Shown: positions 12,009 to 23,821 of the stretch, one piece after another | Numbering within the stretch: position 1 is the first letter of the stretch | Layout: each line of letters begins with the position of its first letter | NCBI GenBank assembly: GCA_963682055.1 | Contig: OY821742.1 | Coordinates: 17,480,135-17,544,134 of the forward strand | Direction of reading: 5' to 3' | Origin: Primula veris | Lineage: Eukaryota > Streptophyta > Magnoliopsida > Ericales > Primulaceae | DNA length: 64,000 nt | Program-made: the position numbers and the translations under genes | Notes under the pieces: generated by a model | Seen by the model: the letters and a program-made list of their open reading frames with translations, nothing else | Told to the model about the DNA's origin: nothing | The model's database searches: none

Positions 12009-13680
12009 TGGAAAGAATTAGAGATGGTTGTATTTTGTGTTGAGATGTAATGATAAATGTAAAGAGGAGACTTGCGTGTATATACAGTATGTGATAAATG
12101 GGATTACCATATTCATGATGAAGCTATGACTTTGGATTTTGGACCGTAAAGACATCGATCATTTGCTTCTTTGTTTTTCTATTTTCTCTGTGCATTTATG
12201 TTGGCTTTATTTATTGGTTTGGGGATGGAAGTGTTTGTAGCTCTAAGTGCAGTTTTTTTTCTTGGTTGATCATCCGTTTTTTTTGTTGGTAATCTGGTTG
12301 ATCATCCGTTATTCATTAGTAGTTGTTCTTTTCAAGGAATGAGTGAATAGATCTAAACTCCTTAAAAACTTAAAACACTAAACAATCCGATATTTACGCT
12401 ATTCTAGCTCGGCTCTTTTATAAATAGAGCTCAATAAGCCTTTGTCCAGAAAAATTCGTTAGCTTGTAGACAAGCTTATAGCATCTTGCGAGCTATTGTA
12501 GGAACTTAAATAAATCAAGCAAGCTTATAAGATGACAGGTGAAGTCTGTTTTGAGTAGAAAAACCCTAAAACAGAGATCAATCTATTGGTGTTCACGATA
12601 TTTTAAAAATGATTTGAAATGATAATTGCCGTTTAAAAAATGATTGAATTAGAAAAGCCCTAAAAACAGATCAATCTATGGATCGATATTTTTAAAAACT
12701 CGTTTCCATTTTCAAGAGCTGCGTTTCCAGCTTCCTGTTTTTTATTATTTCACCTTTCTTTCCTTTTTTATTTTTCTTTTTTCCCACGTTCCTGTTTCTG
12801 GTTCCTTTTCCTGCTTCTGTTTCATTGCCGGCAACTATGGGTCGAACTAAGTTATCCTGGAAATGGAGTAAAAACGTAAAATTGATAAACAAGATATTCA
12901 GGCATTAAATGTGGGTAAATGAATGTAGAAAAGGTAATAAGAAATTGTATAGTTGTATTATTCTGATAAGGACTCGAACTCAAAAAGTCATTAAGTTGAC
13001 GTGCTTTTCATTTATTAAGGATGCAACATACAATTTCAACTTTGATGAATGCTACACATATTTCGGCATCTCTATCATCTTCTTCATCATATCTAAATAT
13101 TTAGACGCATTCGCAAATGGAAAATGCCAGTATGTGCCATGAGGCAATGTTAATGTGTAAAATGATTATCTAAAATTAACGAATGTAACAATTGAACATC
13201 ATGTATAAAACTCCAAGTCAAACCATATTTTTGCATGACTTGCTATAACAACGCAAGCTACTTTGGTAATGGGTAAATTGCGGCACCGTATGCCCCAAAG
13301 GTTAAATCATAATGTTGTAAACTAAAATTTTGAATTAAATATTAGTATTAGTCATCGTGATTGTATTTCACAAGTTTTTATTTATTCAACGGCCTATACT
13401 CGCTTAACAAATCTACGATTGAGATATATTAAAAACGGATCAAAACATATTGTCCAAATTTACATAATTGCGTGATCGAAATACTTTCGAGGTTATTAAA
13501 TTGGTAATTTACTAGGTAATTTACAAGTTATGGTGTAAACATGTTTATTAAATTGGTCCCCACATAACATGTGTTGTGATCACGTGCACAATGTTTATTA
13601 ATAGTGAATCAGGATTTCGAAATGCAAATGGCCGATTTCTATTTTTAATCCTATATAAGCATTTGTTTCCTTCCCATCCC
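12009..13680. other. Intergenic region downstream of the VWA gene
   Basis: No gene is supported. It contains the 3' flank of the VWA gene, an AAGCTTG/GAGCTC-rich repeat remnant at about 12405-12530, and a tRNA-like SINE fragment on the minus strand near 12965-13035. Confidence 0.5.
12965..13035 (-). repeat. Possible SINE head (tRNA-like B box)
   Basis: On the minus strand the segment reads GAGTTCGAGTCC, a close match to the RNA polymerase III B box, with a tRNA-like stretch (AAAGCACGTCAACTTAATGA) upstream. It does not fold into a credible complete tRNA by eye. It is most likely a decayed tRNA-derived SINE. Confidence 0.3.
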
Positions 13681-13684
13681 GTGA

Positions 13685-14710
13685 AGACTTTAATTAAAAT
13701 ACATATTTTTTTTTTATAAATTAACAAAACATATTACTTTTAAAAATAAATTAATAAAAACATACCCAAAATTCATACATTTCATACATTTATTCTAAAA
13801 GTTCATATCCTTATTTCAAAAGTGTACACCCTAATTTGTATATTTCAAAAGTTTATCCACTTATTTAAAAAGTTTATACCCTAATTTGTATATTTCATAC
13901 CCTTATTCTAAAAGTTTATACCATTATTTTAAAAGTTCATACCCTAATTTGTATTTTTCATAACCTTGTTCCAAAAGTTCATATACTTATTTCAAAAGTT
14001 TATAGAATAATTTGTATTTTTCATATTCTTATTCCAAAAATTCATAACCTTATTTTCAAAGTTCATAACTCAATTTACATAATTCATATACTTAATTTTC
14101 AACTCTATAACATTAATTCACGTAATTCATACACTTATTTTTCAACATTATAAACTAATTAACAAATCTAACTGTTATCCGTTCTCCGATCTCGATCTAT
14201 CACGTTGTCGTCATGGGCCTCTCCTTCGACAACCGTATTTTCATCAATATCAAACTCGAGTTTTCGAACTCGCTGTACACACTCGTCGCCCATTCCGATA
14301 GATGTGTCCGTCTCAATCTCTACGGAAGAGAGAGATCGGAGAGAGGAGAGAGAATAAAAAGATTGAAAAAATAGAGAAAAAATGATGACAAAGATCGGAA
14401 AGTGAAAGTAAGGATGAGAGTGAGAAGTAGGAGGAGATAAATCGAATGAGAGAAAAAGAAGATATAGATTGGAGAGAAGGTGAGAGGAGGAGAGAGAGAT
14501 TGGAGAAAAGGAAAGATAGAGCAAATAGATTGGGAGAGATAAATCATTTTTTTGTTTTTTTATTAATTATTAATTGAATGTATATTTTTGATAATTTAAC
14601 TTTTAAATGTATATTTTTGTTAATATAATAGTGATAAGGTATATTTATATTAATTATCCTACTACAAATGTATTTTTTTATTAATTTTTTTTAAATGAAG
14701 AGGGGGAGTA
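13685..14710. repeat. Repeat-rich block with imperfect ~40-bp tandem units and a GA-rich tract
   Basis: Positions 13775-14150 hold about ten imperfect units built on TTCATACCCTTATTCTAAAAG-type words (about 30-45 bp each). Positions 14330-14530 form a strongly purine-rich tract (GAGAGAGATCGGAGAGAGG style). The outer edges are A/T-rich and loosely inverted relative to each other. Taken together it looks like a decayed non-autonomous transposon, but no clear terminal repeats or target duplication were found. Confidence 0.4.
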
Positions 14711-17118
14711 AACGACTGTCCTTGGCTAGGTAGTTTACTTAATTATATTAGGTGCATGTGCATATTACGCGTTTTGTATGTTTGTCAATATATTCACACG
14801 GAAGATTCATACAATGCTATCTAGTAGCTACCTATTTGGTAGGGCAAAGCAACGTGAAATTGAGGTTTGCCTTTTTGTTTGTTTATATTAATTCATAAAG
14901 TTATATACCAAATAAAATATCTATCAAGAAAAAGAAGAAGTGATAACCGATGGACATTCTACACGTGTGTGGTATCCACATTGTCGCATAAGGGCTTGTT
15001 TGGTTGCAACTTTGAAGCAAATAAATATTCCAGGATTAATGTTTTGATTAAAAAGAAGATTATTCAATGTAATTTGTAAAGTTAGAGCTTGTAACCTTGT
15101 TCATAGTAAATAAACAAGAAAATCTTATTTAAAGTAAAGGAAAAGAACAAGCTCGATGGGTAGAAATGAAACAAGACCTCGGTGAAATTCATGCAAATAA
15201 AGCATTCATGACTATAAAACGTAGCCCTTGCTAAGCCAAATGCGTATATGGTGTTCTCATCTCCATACACATCTACAGAAATTTATTTTGTTTGGAGAAA
15301 TGCAGAAATATTTTATGATATTAGATGGAGTGGCCGACTTAGAGTTGGTATATGAGGTTTTGTAATTCCAAAATAAATATAGGCGAGGTTAAAACCATTA
15401 TTTTTATAAATTTACATGTGAAATATACACACACTTGTAATGTTTTTCATAATATAGGTGCGACGGTAGCCCATGTCATTCATAATATAGGTATACCGGT
15501 AGCTCATTTCAGCCTCCTGCTTGATCATTGATATGGAATAACTCCGAAAAAATAATTGTTCTATACTTTTATGCATACACTACAAAAATATTCAAATAAC
15601 TATTAGAATTGTGAGAGATTTTTTGTTACGAACTTATTAGTTACGGTTTTTATGACAGGTTTGTGGTGGCAGTATAGTCAATTTGTGACAAATTTGTGAT
15701 AGGATAGTCAAAACAGATTTATGATAACTTTTGACTCTTACAAAATCAATATTATTTTGTAATCATACTTTCATACTTTATTATTAAAACCTCTATTTAT
15801 GGTTTTCTTAATGAATTAGTATATGTACTGCATGATTATTTTTCCACTCTTTTCATTAGTTACCTAACCTTGAACACGTTAATTTTCATTCATGCTATCA
15901 CATGAACCCATGTGATATCCAATGTTCATAACACATGAACCCATACAGTAACAGTCGACATATTTCAATACTTGTCACCTGCCAAATTGCTCAAAAATGG
16001 TAATTTGCCACATTGGTGAAAAAGTAAACTCCTATTTTCCAACAGTTGTTTATAATGCAAGATTTTAACAAACATTTCTGTTTGGCATGGTATGATGTTT
16101 TAACGTGCTCTACAATTTTGTGTGTTTGAGCAGCAATTCACAATGAGATAATAGAGATGTTAGTTTTTCAAAATTTCATGAACAGAGACCTAAATATGAC
16201 ATTTGGTACTAAATAAAACATAGGAAACTCCGTCTTTTTCCTGAAATTATTTGGAGTGGCTAATTTTGTCAAGTAATTGTAGCTCACTTTAATTCGTCAA
16301 CAATACTAGAATAAGCCAATTCTTATATTGCATTTTTACAAGTAGGTTGACTTGATAATTAAGTTGACTTGGAGTATTTTTTTGTTTGGTACAGAGCCAT
16401 AAAAATAAAAAAATGGAAAGGTAAACCGAATATACACAAAATAAAGGGCATTCAAGTTTGACAAAGTCTCACCTAGTAATTAAGTTTTACTGTTTCCAAC
16501 TATCAATTGTAAAACATCAAATGATAAAAATAAAATTTCTACAAATTATTTTGTCAAAAGTTTAAGAAGTGAATTGTTTTTAAGCAATTGTAAAAAGCCC
16601 TTTACCATCTTATTGTTCAATATTATCCCAAAATATTCGGGAACCCCCTTTTTACAGTCAATGTGTTTGTGCGGTCAGTTCATAGCAATCAACTTACTTA
16701 TTATTTAGACCTTTAGTCTTTTCTTAAAACTGTATTAAAAATAAATCTTCCCCTCAAAGTTTATTTGGGTTCGAGTTTTGTTTAAATAAATACATGAAAT
16801 GGGTCAAAATCTGTTTATCCTCATTTGACCTATTCAATTTCACTTTCTAGTATGGACATTCTCATCTTTATCTTCTTCATCGGAGCTCTGCTCCAACTTC
16901 TCCCCATGACACCGGCCACTCTCTATCTTTCTTCCATCATAGTTTGCACTGCCAACACACTACCAAAGCCGTCGGCAGTGGTGGCCCTTTTAGCATATCG
17001 GCCCCGTTAAATTTTTCTCACTTGTTTCCTTAACTAAAAAAATGTTTAAAAAAAAAAATCATTTATCGACAATCCGTCAGCACCTAAACTAAATGGCTTT
17101 TATAGTTTTCGGTCAGGA
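14711..17118. other. AT-rich intergenic region
   Basis: No gene is supported. Open frames here are under 75 codons and lack family motifs. A phrase GGGCTTGTTTGGTTGCAAC at about 14992 resembles the end of a plant MITE, but no matching second end was found. Confidence 0.5.
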
Positions 17119-17123
17119 CCACC

Positions 17124-17359
17124 TGTAACAATCCGGATTTTCATAGAAAAATACCGTAATACAGAGAAGAAAACTATAACATATCGCATAAATTTGTGAA
17201 TACTATATAGTATATAATGTTGAAGTATCCTGCATTTTATCATCAAGAACTTTTAAAATTGTGCAGTCCAAAAATCGAGGACGAAATTGGGAAAAAACGG
17301 ACAGTATTGGTGGTACGAAGCAGATAGTGGCGGTCCGATCGGAAGACCGGGTCGTTACA
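17124..17359 (+). repeat. TRIM 5' LTR
   Basis: It runs from TGTAAC to GTTACA and contains ACTATATAGTATATAA as a possible core promoter. It pairs with the copy at 17466-17701. Confidence 0.85.
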
Positions 17360-17465
17360 ATTGATATCAGACTCATTATCTAGCCGATGTTGGGACTAGT
17401 ACGAGTAAGTGAACCCCGGAAGTACGGTGTGACCGACGAGAACGTCGTGCTTGAAGGAGGAAGAG

Positions 17466-17701
17466 TGTAACAATCCAAATTTTTATAGGAAAATGTCGTG
17501 GTATAGAGAAAAAAGCTATCACACATCGCTTAGATTTGTAAGTACTATATAGTATATAAACTTGCAGTATCCTCATTTTTATCACCAAGTTCTTTTAAAG
17601 TCGTGCTATCTAAGAAACGAGTACGAAATTGGACCAAAACAGACAGTATTGGTGGTAGAAAGCAGATGGTGCCGGTCCGATCGGAGGATCGGATCGCTAC
17701 A
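17466..17701 (+). repeat. TRIM 3' LTR
   Basis: This is the second 236-bp terminal repeat. It directly follows the purine tract and is directly followed by the target duplication CCACC. Confidence 0.85.
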
Positions 17702-17706
17702 CCACC

Positions 17707-19025
17707 CTTGCCGTCGGATGTCTGGAATGTTCTCCCTCATAGTGTGGGTTTTTATATGTTTAGTGCACCATCATTATCAAAACTTTGTGTTTAGTACCAC
17801 TAACGTTTGATCCCGTTAGAACCCTATTTTTTTGGATTAAGTCTAGTTTTGGTTTATTTCACTTAATTCTAAATATTATGCTCAATTACAATCTTATATG
17901 CATGATTTATCTAAAAGTCCTAGCTGGCAGTGGCTCGTTTTCCTTCTCAAATTCTCACTGGAGTAGTTCGTTCTCCTTATTTCGGAATGTTAGTTGGCGA
18001 AGACATGGCAGAAACCCTAATTTTGATGAAAATAGATGAGGGACTATAATTGTAAATAGGTTAAATATGTGTGTGTCTTTCATCCCATAAGTTACGAGTA
18101 GTTTGCATATGGGTTCTTATTAGGAATAATTATCAATCAATCGTCGAGCTTGACTAATGTTAAATGCTTTTTAGTTGCTCCTGCTATTTGAGGATAGAAT
18201 GAACCTTAACCTAGATTTTCTATGCAGTGAGGCGGCACCAATTAATGAGTAATAACTCTCAATCAATAAAATTCGTCGGGGTTTTTAACAGCCGAAGAGT
18301 TTTTGACGTGCAAGTCAGTACATAATACAAAACTTAAGAGATGATATCAAGTACAAAAGTGTAGCATAATTACGTGTGAGATGGTATTGTACTTGTAGGA
18401 TGACTTTATTTATAAAGATTTGTGTACATTAGGCTGATAACATGTGGCATTAGTACGCATCCACAATGTTCTTTTGGGCGTCATTGTGGGTCGTACTATC
18501 ACATAACTCATTTAAGACAATTTCATTAAGTTACATTATTTCGAACGGTGTGCTAAGTAGTATTTTGATGTCTAACATATTCCAATAGTCAAATGATAAC
18601 ATTTGATAGTAAAAAACATTCATAAAATTGCAATTTTAATTACCCTCCTACGAAAAACAGTTTTACATATTTTATTTTATTTTTACTTTGGATCACTTTT
18701 TAACGTCGTATATATGCACAACTACTTACACATACCAACACACATATAAGATAGGTGTTATTTTTTAATCTGTTCCAAATTCCTTTGAAATCTCTCCTCG
18801 TCACTTTTTCTATCGCCAATAACCACCCTATATGTGTGTAGTCTTGTGTATAGACTAGAGAGTTAGGGACATACCAATACTGCTTGTTTATATACATTTT
18901 CGTATTATGAGTTTGAGAGATCCTATATAATTATGTGTAGAAATAGTATTTATTTTTCTGAAATCGCTTATTTTTTTGAATTTTATTGGACTTAAACCTT
19001 TATGAATTACTTTTTTTTCTTTCCA
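17707..19025. other. Intergenic region
   Basis: AT-rich sequence in which I see no gene, RNA gene or repeat with definable ends. Confidence 0.5.
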
Positions 19026-19029
19026 TTAT

Positions 19030-19330
19030 ACTGTGTGATCTTGTGTACAGATTTACTTATAAACCATGATAATGTGTGATCTTGTGTGATAATATATACT
19101 CATGTGTGTGATGTGTGCATGCTCTTTTGTGATCATATATCTGTTCAACGCGTGTGATCATGTGTTCTCCCGATTTTACATGATCGCATGTCTTTCCGAC
19201 TGTGTGTGATCATATGTTCTCATAATCATGTGTGATCATCCGATTTTGTGTGATCACGTGTCCACTCGATTTTGTGTTATCATGCGTTCTCCTAATTCTA
19301 TGTGAGCTTGTATTTTTACGATATTGTTTA
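19030..19330. repeat. Degenerate minisatellite built on GTGTGATCATGTGTTCTC
   Basis: About ten imperfect copies of a roughly 25-30-bp unit with the core TGTGTGATCATGTG followed by CCGATTTT. The spacing is irregular. No coding potential. Confidence 0.6.
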
Positions 19331-19339
19331 TTCTATGTC

Positions 19340-21488
19340 CATCAGATCTTATATGTTTTATGTGTCCACTTTTTTATGATTTTTTTTTTAAATACTTTGT
19401 TGACTTTTCTTGAGCTTTTTGCAACTTTTTAATAATTTTTTGGCGGCTTTCTATTTTTTCGATTTTATTTTGATTTTTCATGTTTGACGGTTTTTTAAAT
19501 ATACTTTTGAATGTTGTCTTCTTTTTGAGTTTTCATTTGGATTTTTCACAATTTTTGATATATTTTTTTTATTTAGTAAAAATAGAATATAATGGGAAAA
19601 ATATAACTTTTAGTCATAGAAAATAGTAAATGGCAAATAAATTTAAGAAACATGATTAAAACCAAAATAAAGTTTATACAATAGAAAAATCTGCAACCGC
19701 CCATATCATTTCTATTTATTTTAAACCCATAAACTTCATTGTCCAATCATGCTAAATATATAGGTTTTTGCTCCCTATTCGATGTATAATATTTTAAAGT
19801 CTGGTTAACTTTAGGTAGTGGCAATTGGAATCTAATCAAGTATGTTTTCATTTTTTTTTTAATAAAATAAGCATCAAGTATGCTTTTATATTTTTTGAGT
19901 AGAAATGATAAAAAAAAACTGAATGTGCGTAGGGGCATAAGAGGTAAATCTATTAAAGAATGAAGGGCATAGTTATTATGTGTAAAGCTAATCAACTCCA
20001 ACGGGGAAAACAGTTATAAAATTAGAAGAAATAGCACGTGTTTGAAATTGCTACAAAATATGGTGTTTTTAATAAAAGAGAAAGTGATAGAAAACAATAA
20101 ATTAAATAAATCAAAGGAGGCAAAAAGTAAAGGCCGACAATCAAAGCACTCACGAAATTGCGTGGAAGGAACAATAATGCACCCACAACCCATATGCATT
20201 TTTCATTTCTTTTTCTTTGCCTAAAAAAATGAATGAATAACACCAACTGTCTATATAGTATTCAATTATAGTAAAATACTTATCTAGTTTCATTTCTGAA
20301 ACATTCAATCTAAGAGTTTTTATAAATTGCAAATGTAATTCATGTTTTTGTCCGATTGACAGTTTGTTAATAAGGTCGAATCCGATTAAAAATAATCACG
20401 CCAACATACTTTAAAGAACTTGATCTGGTCGTCAAAACATTCACTCAACTATCATTTTTATCGCATTCGACCACACTATATAGATTCGAATGCAATTTAA
20501 TTAAAATTATGTTCAGTATTACTGTCACTTTTTATATTGTTTTCCATGAGAATTGTTAGTCAATTTTAGGATTTGGGAAACAAATGGTTATAAATTAATA
20601 TTTCAAATTTTAAAAGGATATAACCTAAAAAAAAAGAATATTGTTAAAGAAAGTAAAATTTAAAAATATCAATTCTTTGATTAACCTAAAAATTGATAAT
20701 TCTAACACTAACCTTGGGAATCTTTTAGAAAATTCGGATGATTTTTCTTATTTTGCGAGCACGGAATGAGGATAGGTTACACATAGATAACTTATGTGCA
20801 ACAACAAACGTTTATCGTCTTTGTCCAGATGAAAATCCAATAACTTAAACGGTGACCTACAAAAATACTAGTACGAATCAATACTGCACTCATTGAGTCC
20901 ATTTGAAAACCCGGAAAGTACATTTAATTTTTGTTTGATAAATGCTTAAGTAACCTTATTATATTTCTTATCTACTTTCTTTTACACCATAAATGACACA
21001 CCACTAATGTTTATTTTATTATATCTTCAATTTTTAATGATTCCAACATAGTGGGCTGTAAATATTTCATACTGTGTGAATTAGAACATATTAACTAACA
21101 TTCAATAATAACCACTATAACAAAAAACTTCTAACCAGAGATCGTCAAATCTCTTATAAATATGTCAATAAATGACGATAAATATCAGTAAAACTAAAAT
21201 CATCGTCATGCCGTATCCGATTAAGGCGCTGGAAAGCAAATACGGACCTTTTGTGTGAGTTTTCCAACTAAATGGATCAAGTGTTAGAATTAAAACCTAT
21301 ACCAAACTAGAAAAGGTTCATAACTAAGAAAACAAACCATTAGTGTAATATTGACCTTGATTGATAGTAAAATAAAGAGGGTGGCATGGCACGTATTCCT
21401 CGTGCTCTATAATCCCGTAGCACGCCAATATAGATAAATAAATATATTAATATAGTTCTACTTAAGACTAAGAGCTATGCAAGAAAAT
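19340..21488. other. Upstream region of the JAZ gene
   Basis: AT-rich intergenic sequence with no gene supported. It includes a CACGTG G-box at 20035-20040, described separately. Confidence 0.5.
20035..20040. promoter_or_regulatory. G-box (CACGTG), possible MYC2-type site
   Basis: A perfect palindromic CACGTG lies about 1.56 kb upstream of the JAZ start. JAZ genes are typically induced by MYC2-class bHLH factors through G-box variants. The distance is large, so the link to this gene is only inference. Confidence 0.3.
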
Positions 21489-21490
21489 TC

Positions 21491-21498
21491 TATATAGA
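21491..21498 (+). promoter_or_regulatory. Possible TATA box of the JAZ gene
   Basis: TATATAGA lies about 100 bp upstream of the ATG at 21599, a normal plant spacing. Confidence 0.4.
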
Positions 21499-21598
21499 GA
21501 GATAAACCAAAACTCAATAAGTAGTAGTACTAAAAATCAGAAAAACTAAACCCAAGCTAGTTTTGATAACTTGTTAAAGTACTCTTAGTACTAGTAAT

Positions 21599-23821
21599 AT
21601 GTCTGAAAATGCAGATTTTGGTCGGGTTAGTAAATTCTCACAAACATGTAGCTTGTTAAGTCAATATTTGAAGGAAAATAAAAATACTCCCTTGGCAGAT
21701 CTCAATCTCTCTATCCCTCTCAATAACTCTGTTGGTATGTTTTTTTTTTCTTTTTTGTTTTTTTTTGTATTACTGCTTTAGCTTTGTATTTATTTCACTA
21801 TTTTAAAAATCGCGCTACGTAATAAGAAAGCCTTAAAAAAAGCTTTAAAAGCTTGTTGTTTTTGCTTTTTAGGCGCGTAGCTCCTACAAAAACGCTTTAG
21901 TTAAGATTTTGCTTTTTAATTTGTTTATTTTAGTGTTTTAAAATGCGCGATTCGTAGTAAATAAACATGATTCAAAGTTTTAAAAAGCTTGTTTTTCTGC
22001 TTTTTAGGTGCGTAGCTCTCGCGAAAACGTTTTAAGCTAAGATTTAGCTTTTTAATTTGTTTATTTCAGTTTTTAAAAAAGCGTGCTTCGTAGTTAAAGA
22101 ACCCGATTCAAAGCTTAAAAACCTCGTTTTTCGCTTTTTATAGACGTTTAGCTCTTAGAGAAATGCTTTAGCTAAGATTTTTCTTTTTAAAACACTAGGT
22201 TTGATTTTTTAGGGTTTATTTTCATATTTATGCAAGAGGTTTGATTTTTTGTTTGTTGGAAATGGAACAGGTGGAACTAGAACTATGGATTTGTTCCCAC
22301 AGAAGTCTGCTAATGTTTTTAGCGAAAACAGAACATCTGCTTCGAGGTATTAATTCTTTATAACCCCTTTGTTGTTAGTATATATTTTTTTGGTCATGTT
22401 TTTTGTAATTTATGGCAGTTTGTAAGATATTAATGAAAAAAATCAGATCAGATAAAGCGGCATAAGAAAAGGAAAATCATGAAATTTGGTCTAGTTTACC
22501 AAAATTGATTAGTTTAGTACTTAAATTTGCTTGTTAATTACTTGATTGTATAGTCAAACATAAGTAACATGATCATGAATTGTATGTATGTGACTATGTG
22601 TGGTTGAATTAATATATACAACTTCGTAACATAATTACGTACTTGTTTATGAAAAATTTAGATATGCCTTCTTTGGTTACTTCCTCGAAGCCTACTTTTT
22701 TTGCTTAAAAAGTAGATTTTATTTGATGGAGTGGCTTAAAAGCCGAGCTTTTCTGGGTTTTTTAGCCTAAAAAACGTAGAAACTCAAATCTGGACCAAAC
22801 CATCTTTTATCGCAACCTAAGCTATCAGATTATGTGCTCAAGGTTTTTAAAAAAATCGGGTCAGGTCCTAAAGTTGTTTTGATAAAAGATTATGTGCTCA
22901 TAAGCTGCAAACAAATAAACCCATAACCTTAGCTTCTTTTATTTAAAGTTTAAATACAACATTTATGAGTTACCAGGGGTTGTCGTTTTTGTTTTTCATC
23001 GGCTGATCTATGTTCTGTATTTAATCAGCAACTACAAGAAGCTGATATCATTATCTCACTATTACTTATTGATTTTCTCCCTGATTTTTTTTGGTATTTT
23101 CAGTGTCAATAAAGCCGAGCCAGAAGTCTCCCAGATGACGATTTTCTATGGAGGAAAAGTGATTGTTTTCAACGATTTCCCCGCAGATAAGGCAAAAGAG
23201 GTCATGCTTTTAGCGAGTAATGTCTCAAACACAACATCTACCCCTCTCAATCAAGTTCAGAAGCCTGTTGAACCAACCAAATTGATTTCTCGTACCAACT
23301 CTTTTGTTGCCTCTAACATCTCTAACAACATGATTCAAGACCGTGCCCAGGGTCCGACTAAACCAACTGTTACTGGTAATTTTTTAATTTTTAATTTTAA
23401 AATAAGCTTATGATATACCCTTTTGAATATCTGTGACATGATTTGTTGTAGAGATATGTAATACGAGTCTTGTTTGCTAATTCAGATTTGCCTATCATGA
23501 GGAAAGCCTCTCTCACTCGCTTTTTGGAGAAGAGAAAAGATAGGTATGACTTATCCCAAAGTTAGCGTGTAAACGATAAAAACTGATTTTTTTTTTTCAA
23601 TTTTGTTTTATTCCATCTTTCATTCCAATCCATTTTTTCTTTAGGTTTGCGAACAGTTTTATGCTGTGATATATTTGAGAATCTGTGGTTTTATGTTGCT
23701 AAATCAATACAAATTGTCTTGCAGGATCATAGCAAGAGCACCATATGACATGCCAGCAGAAACCAAGTCATGGCTCGGGTTAGCAGCTCGAAGTCCTGAT
23801 CAGCTCGAGCACCAATTATGA
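21599..23821 (+). CDS. JAZ (jasmonate ZIM-domain / TIFY) repressor
   Basis: Five exons, 21599-21734, 22271-22346, 23104-23375, 23486-23543 and 23725-23821, join into 212 aa. JAZ proteins repress MYC-type transcription factors in the nucleus and are degraded through the COI1 receptor when jasmonoyl-isoleucine is present. The N-terminus (FSQTCSLLSQYLKEN) is typical of JAZ1/JAZ2-like members. The ZIM domain carries TIFY at residues 83-86, followed by GGKVIVF. The Jas motif spans about 163-188 (LPIMRKASLTRFLEKRKDR, then IIARAPY). The stretch LADLNLSIPL near residues 32-41 contains an LxLxL-like EAR motif that could recruit TOPLESS directly. The last intron splits Arg181 inside Jas, the conserved 'Jas intron' position. 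Intron 1 carries a tandem repeat. No break or frameshift is seen. Start chosen as the first ATG giving the family N-terminus. Confidence 0.93.
21784..22192. repeat. Three diverged ~136-bp tandem units in JAZ intron 1
   Basis: Units start near 21784, 21921 and 22057. Each has TTTTAAAA followed by a GCGC/GCGT word, then GCTTTTTA, a GTAGCTC or TTAGCTC word, and TTTTTAA at its end. The block opens with CACTATTTTAAAAA and closes with TTTTTAAAACACTAG, a weak inverted repeat resembling the ends of the MITE at 10550. No target duplication could be shown. Confidence 0.7.

Larger units (their letters stand above)
17124..17701 (+). mobile_element. TRIM (terminal-repeat retrotransposon in miniature)
   Basis: Two direct repeats of 236 bp (17124-17359 and 17466-17701) each start TGTAACAATCC and end in TTACA or CTACA. 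They flank a 106-bp internal region. That region opens with ATTGATATCAGACTC, similar to an initiator-Met tRNA primer-binding site, and closes with the purine-rich tract GAAGGAGGAAGAG. The 5-bp target duplication CCACC is present on both sides (17119-17123 and 17702-17706). No protein is encoded, as expected for a TRIM. The LTRs differ at many positions (roughly 80% identical by eye), so the insertion is old. Confidence 0.88.

Noticed and set aside
12692..12892. Minus-strand 66-codon Lys-rich frame
   Set aside because: It is low-complexity and A/T-driven, with no motif.
16825..17010. 61-codon frame with a hydrophobic start, resembling a small secreted or membrane peptide
   Set aside because: There is no family match and no promoter or splice evidence, and it is isolated in AT-rich DNA. 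Chance is the simpler explanation.
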